Below are positions 5,465 through 6,887 of a DNA stretch of 6,887 nucleotides, piece by piece. The notes under the pieces were generated by a model. It made no database searches. It saw only the letters and a program-made list of their open reading frames with translations, and was not told where the DNA came from. Each line of letters opens with the position of its first letter. Position 1 is the stretch's first letter. The DNA is from CSBr16-58 sp051859825 (GTDB taxonomy: Bacteria > Bacteroidota > Bacteroidia > Flavobacteriales > Schleiferiaceae), in contig JBHYFA010000119.1 of assembly GCA_051859825.1 (NCBI GenBank), positions 1 through 6,887 on the forward strand. The letters run 5' to 3'. Made by a program: the position numbers and the translations under genes.

Positions 5465-6403
5465 ATGAAGTACATTCATTATAGTTTAGCAATTTTCCTC
5501 ATCATCGCCTTAAGCTGTAATAGGCGTGAGGCAATGAACGTTGATGCGGTAATTCCTTTTGCCAATTCGGATATTCGTTTTTTTGTGATCGGTGATTGGG
5601 GTAGGGAAGGCAATTATTTGCAGCGCGAACTGGGTCAAACTATGGGCGAGTATGCCGATAAACTTCGGCCGCACTGGATTATTTCTACGGGTGATAATTT
5701 CTATCCATCTGGGGTAACCTCGGTAACGGATCCGCATTGGAAAAAATCGTTTACTGATATTTATACACATAAAGCACTTCAAGTGCCGTGGTACAGTGTT
5801 CTTGGTAACCACGATATCGAAGGTAATGTGCAAGCGCAGGCTGACTACCATAAAATCAACCCCATTTGGAATTTGCCCTCACCTTATTATCACCGCTCGG
5901 TAAAGGCGAATGACGATTCTATTCTCTTTGTTTTCATCGACACCAATCCTTTTGAAGTGGGGTATTACAAGTCTCAAAAACATGGTGACTACGTACGTTC
6001 TCAGGATACTACAGCCCAGAAAGAATGGTTAGACTCCATTTTGGAAGTTTCTCCTCATCGTTGGAAAATTGTGGTCGGGCATCATCCCATGCACACCGTG
6101 GGGCGCCGTGCCGATAATTATAATAGCGTGCGAGCTTCTTTGGAATACATCCTTGAAAGTAGAGGGGTAGATGTGTATCTTGCGGGTCACGAGCACGATA
6201 TGCAATATCTTCGTCCTTCAAAAGTTCACCACTTTATTTCTGGTGCGGGCTCCGCACTTCGCGAATTGAAATATCCTGAAAGGGCAATTTTTGCGGAGTC
6301 GGTAAATGCTTTTATGGTGATGGACTTCGCAGGTGAAACCCTTCGATGTGCATTTGTAAATGTGGATGGGGAGATTATTTACCGGGTAGAACTAAGTAAG
6401 TAA
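5465..6403 (+). CDS. Purple acid phosphatase (TRAP/ACP5-like) metallophosphoesterase, putative lipoprotein
   Basis: A 312-residue calcineurin-like phosphoesterase with the full purple acid phosphatase ligand set in order: D44 (GDWG), D77 and Y80 (GDNFY), N115-H116 (GNHD), H206 (GHHP), and H242/H244 (GHEHDMQYL). The Tyr in GDNFY is the ligand that gives purple phosphatases their Fe(III) charge-transfer colour. GDWG plus GDNFYPSGV followed by GNHD resembles the small mammalian-type TRAP more than two-domain plant enzymes. The third block is GHHP where TRAP has GHYP. The N-terminus has a hydrophobic stretch ending IALSC with Cys18, an acceptable though not ideal lipobox, so it is probably membrane-anchored. 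It would hydrolyse phosphomonoesters; the natural substrate is unknown. The ATG at 5465 is preferred over the in-frame TTG at 5453, which overlaps the peptidase. Only 2 nt separate it from the peptidase stop, so expression is likely coupled. Confidence 0.92.
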   Translation: MKYIHYSLAIFLIIALSCNRREAMNVDAVIPFANSDIRFFVIGDWGREGNYLQRELGQTMGEYADKLRPHWIISTGDNFYPSGVTSVTDPHWKKSFTDIYTHKALQVPWYSVLGNHDIEGNVQAQADYHKINPIWNLPSPYYHRSVKANDDSILFVFIDTNPFEVGYYKSQKHGDYVRSQDTTAQKEWLDSILEVSPHRWKIVVGHHPMHTVGRRADNYNSVRASLEYILESRGVDVYLAGHEHDMQYLRPSKVHHFISGAGSALRELKYPERAIFAESVNAFMVMDFAGETLRCAFVNVDGEIIYRVELSK

Positions 6404-6404
6404 T

Positions 6405-6887
6405 TTATCTTATCACGGTTACAGTTCCATTTCGCGTATATCTTTCACCACGCGAGTCGGTATATTGAATGCGGTAAACATAAACACCCATAGGAACAGG
6501 ACTTCCCTGGAAGTTACCATCCCAGGAAATATTCAAATCATTGCTTTCAAATATCATTTGACCAAAACGGTTGAAAATGAGAATTTGGAAGCTTTCTATG
6601 TCCGTCCCAAAAATTCTAAATTGCTCATTCGCTCGGTGACCATTCGGTGAAAATGCGTTAGGAACGTAAAGGGTAGAACCTTCGGTGATGCTAAGATCGA
6701 GAATGATTAGACTGTCACAGCCAAACTGTGTTTGTAACACGTGCTGATAAATCCCCGATCGGTTATACGTCAAACCATTTACCTGCCAGATATATTGTAC
6801 GTTGGCAGTAACAACTTGTCTTTCCGTGGTACTGGGGAAAATACTGAGGTGAAGTTTAACTACTGAATCACATCCGCTTCCAGAAGT
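6405..6887 (-). CDS. T9SS type-B sorting domain (gliding motility-associated C-terminal) protein, C-terminal part
   Basis: The frame is open from the right edge of the window to TAA (complement of 6405-6407), giving the last 160 residues of a longer protein. Internal TTG codons are not real starts. Residues about 73-160 form the gliding-motility-associated/CHU_C C-terminal domain: YVPNAFSPNG, then FRIFG, FQILIFNRFGQMIFE, SWDGNFQGSPVPMGVYVYRI and a final GTVTVIR strand. Such domains direct export through the type IX secretion system and attachment to the cell surface. Upstream lie two copies of the GCDS-x-hydrophobic-LxLSI motif 51 residues apart (GCDSVVKLHLSI and GCDSLIILDLSI), with YIWQVNGLTYNRSGIYQHVLQT between them. 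This is the familiar T9SS-protein repeat built on Trp-x-Val-Asn-Gly, Tyr...Ser-Gly-x-Tyr and Gly-Cys-Asp-Ser. The full protein is probably a large repetitive surface protein or adhesin. Its stop is 1 nt from the convergent phosphatase stop. Confidence 0.92.
   Translation of the reverse strand, partial: TSGSGCDSVVKLHLSIFPSTTERQVVTANVQYIWQVNGLTYNRSGIYQHVLQTQFGCDSLIILDLSITEGSTLYVPNAFSPNGHRANEQFRIFGTDIESFQILIFNRFGQMIFESNDLNISWDGNFQGSPVPMGVYVYRIQYTDSRGERYTRNGTVTVIR

Noticed and set aside
6771..6773. TTG as the start of a 122-residue minus-strand gene
   Set aside because: The frame continues without a stop to the window edge with clear repeat homology, so the gene is longer and this codon is internal.

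Overview
The window looks like a piece of a Bacteroidota chromosome, most likely from a marine or aquatic Flavobacteriales lineage. The case rests on gene content: a gliding-motility/type IX secretion C-terminal domain, an S46 dipeptidyl-peptidase, a THUMP-like (PG_1098-type) methyltransferase, a DUF4159 tail, A-rich leaders without a clear Shine-Dalgarno, and one match to the Bacteroidota promoter core TAnnTTTG. No tRNA, rRNA, CRISPR array, phage or plasmid gene was recognised.

Layout. (1) Bases 2-1304, plus strand: the last 46 codons of a DUF4159 protein overlap the start of a SAM-dependent methyltransferase. (2) 1383-1589: a 68-residue exported or membrane-anchored mini-protein. (3) 1590-1731: a non-coding MITE-like palindromic element, followed at 1742-1772 by a diverged copy of one of its ends. 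It has 16-bp terminal inverted repeats, an internal hairpin, and a 7-bp direct repeat at both flanks that includes the stop codon of the mini-protein. (4) 1800-2354: a six-helix DUF308 membrane protein, whose stop overlaps that of a convergent Fpg/MutM DNA glycosylase (2351-3130, minus). (5) 3131-3338: a short spacer containing a 10-N assembly gap (3282-3291), so the linkage of the left and right halves is a scaffold join. (6) 3339-6403: a likely two-gene operon of an S46 dipeptidyl-peptidase with the DPP11-type specificity arginine and, 2 nt later, a putative lipoprotein phosphatase of the purple acid phosphatase/TRAP type. (7) 6405-6887, minus: the C-terminus of a large repeat-containing secreted protein with a type-B T9SS sorting domain, ending 1 nt from the phosphatase stop.

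Working together: the right half is a cell-envelope/secretion block. A periplasmic peptidase releases acidic dipeptides, a membrane-anchored phosphatase releases phosphate, and a neighbouring protein is secreted through T9SS. The left half is housekeeping (nucleic-acid methylation, DNA repair, small membrane proteins). I see no clear new multi-gene system. The least explained object is the palindromic element at 1590-1731 with its partial satellite copy.
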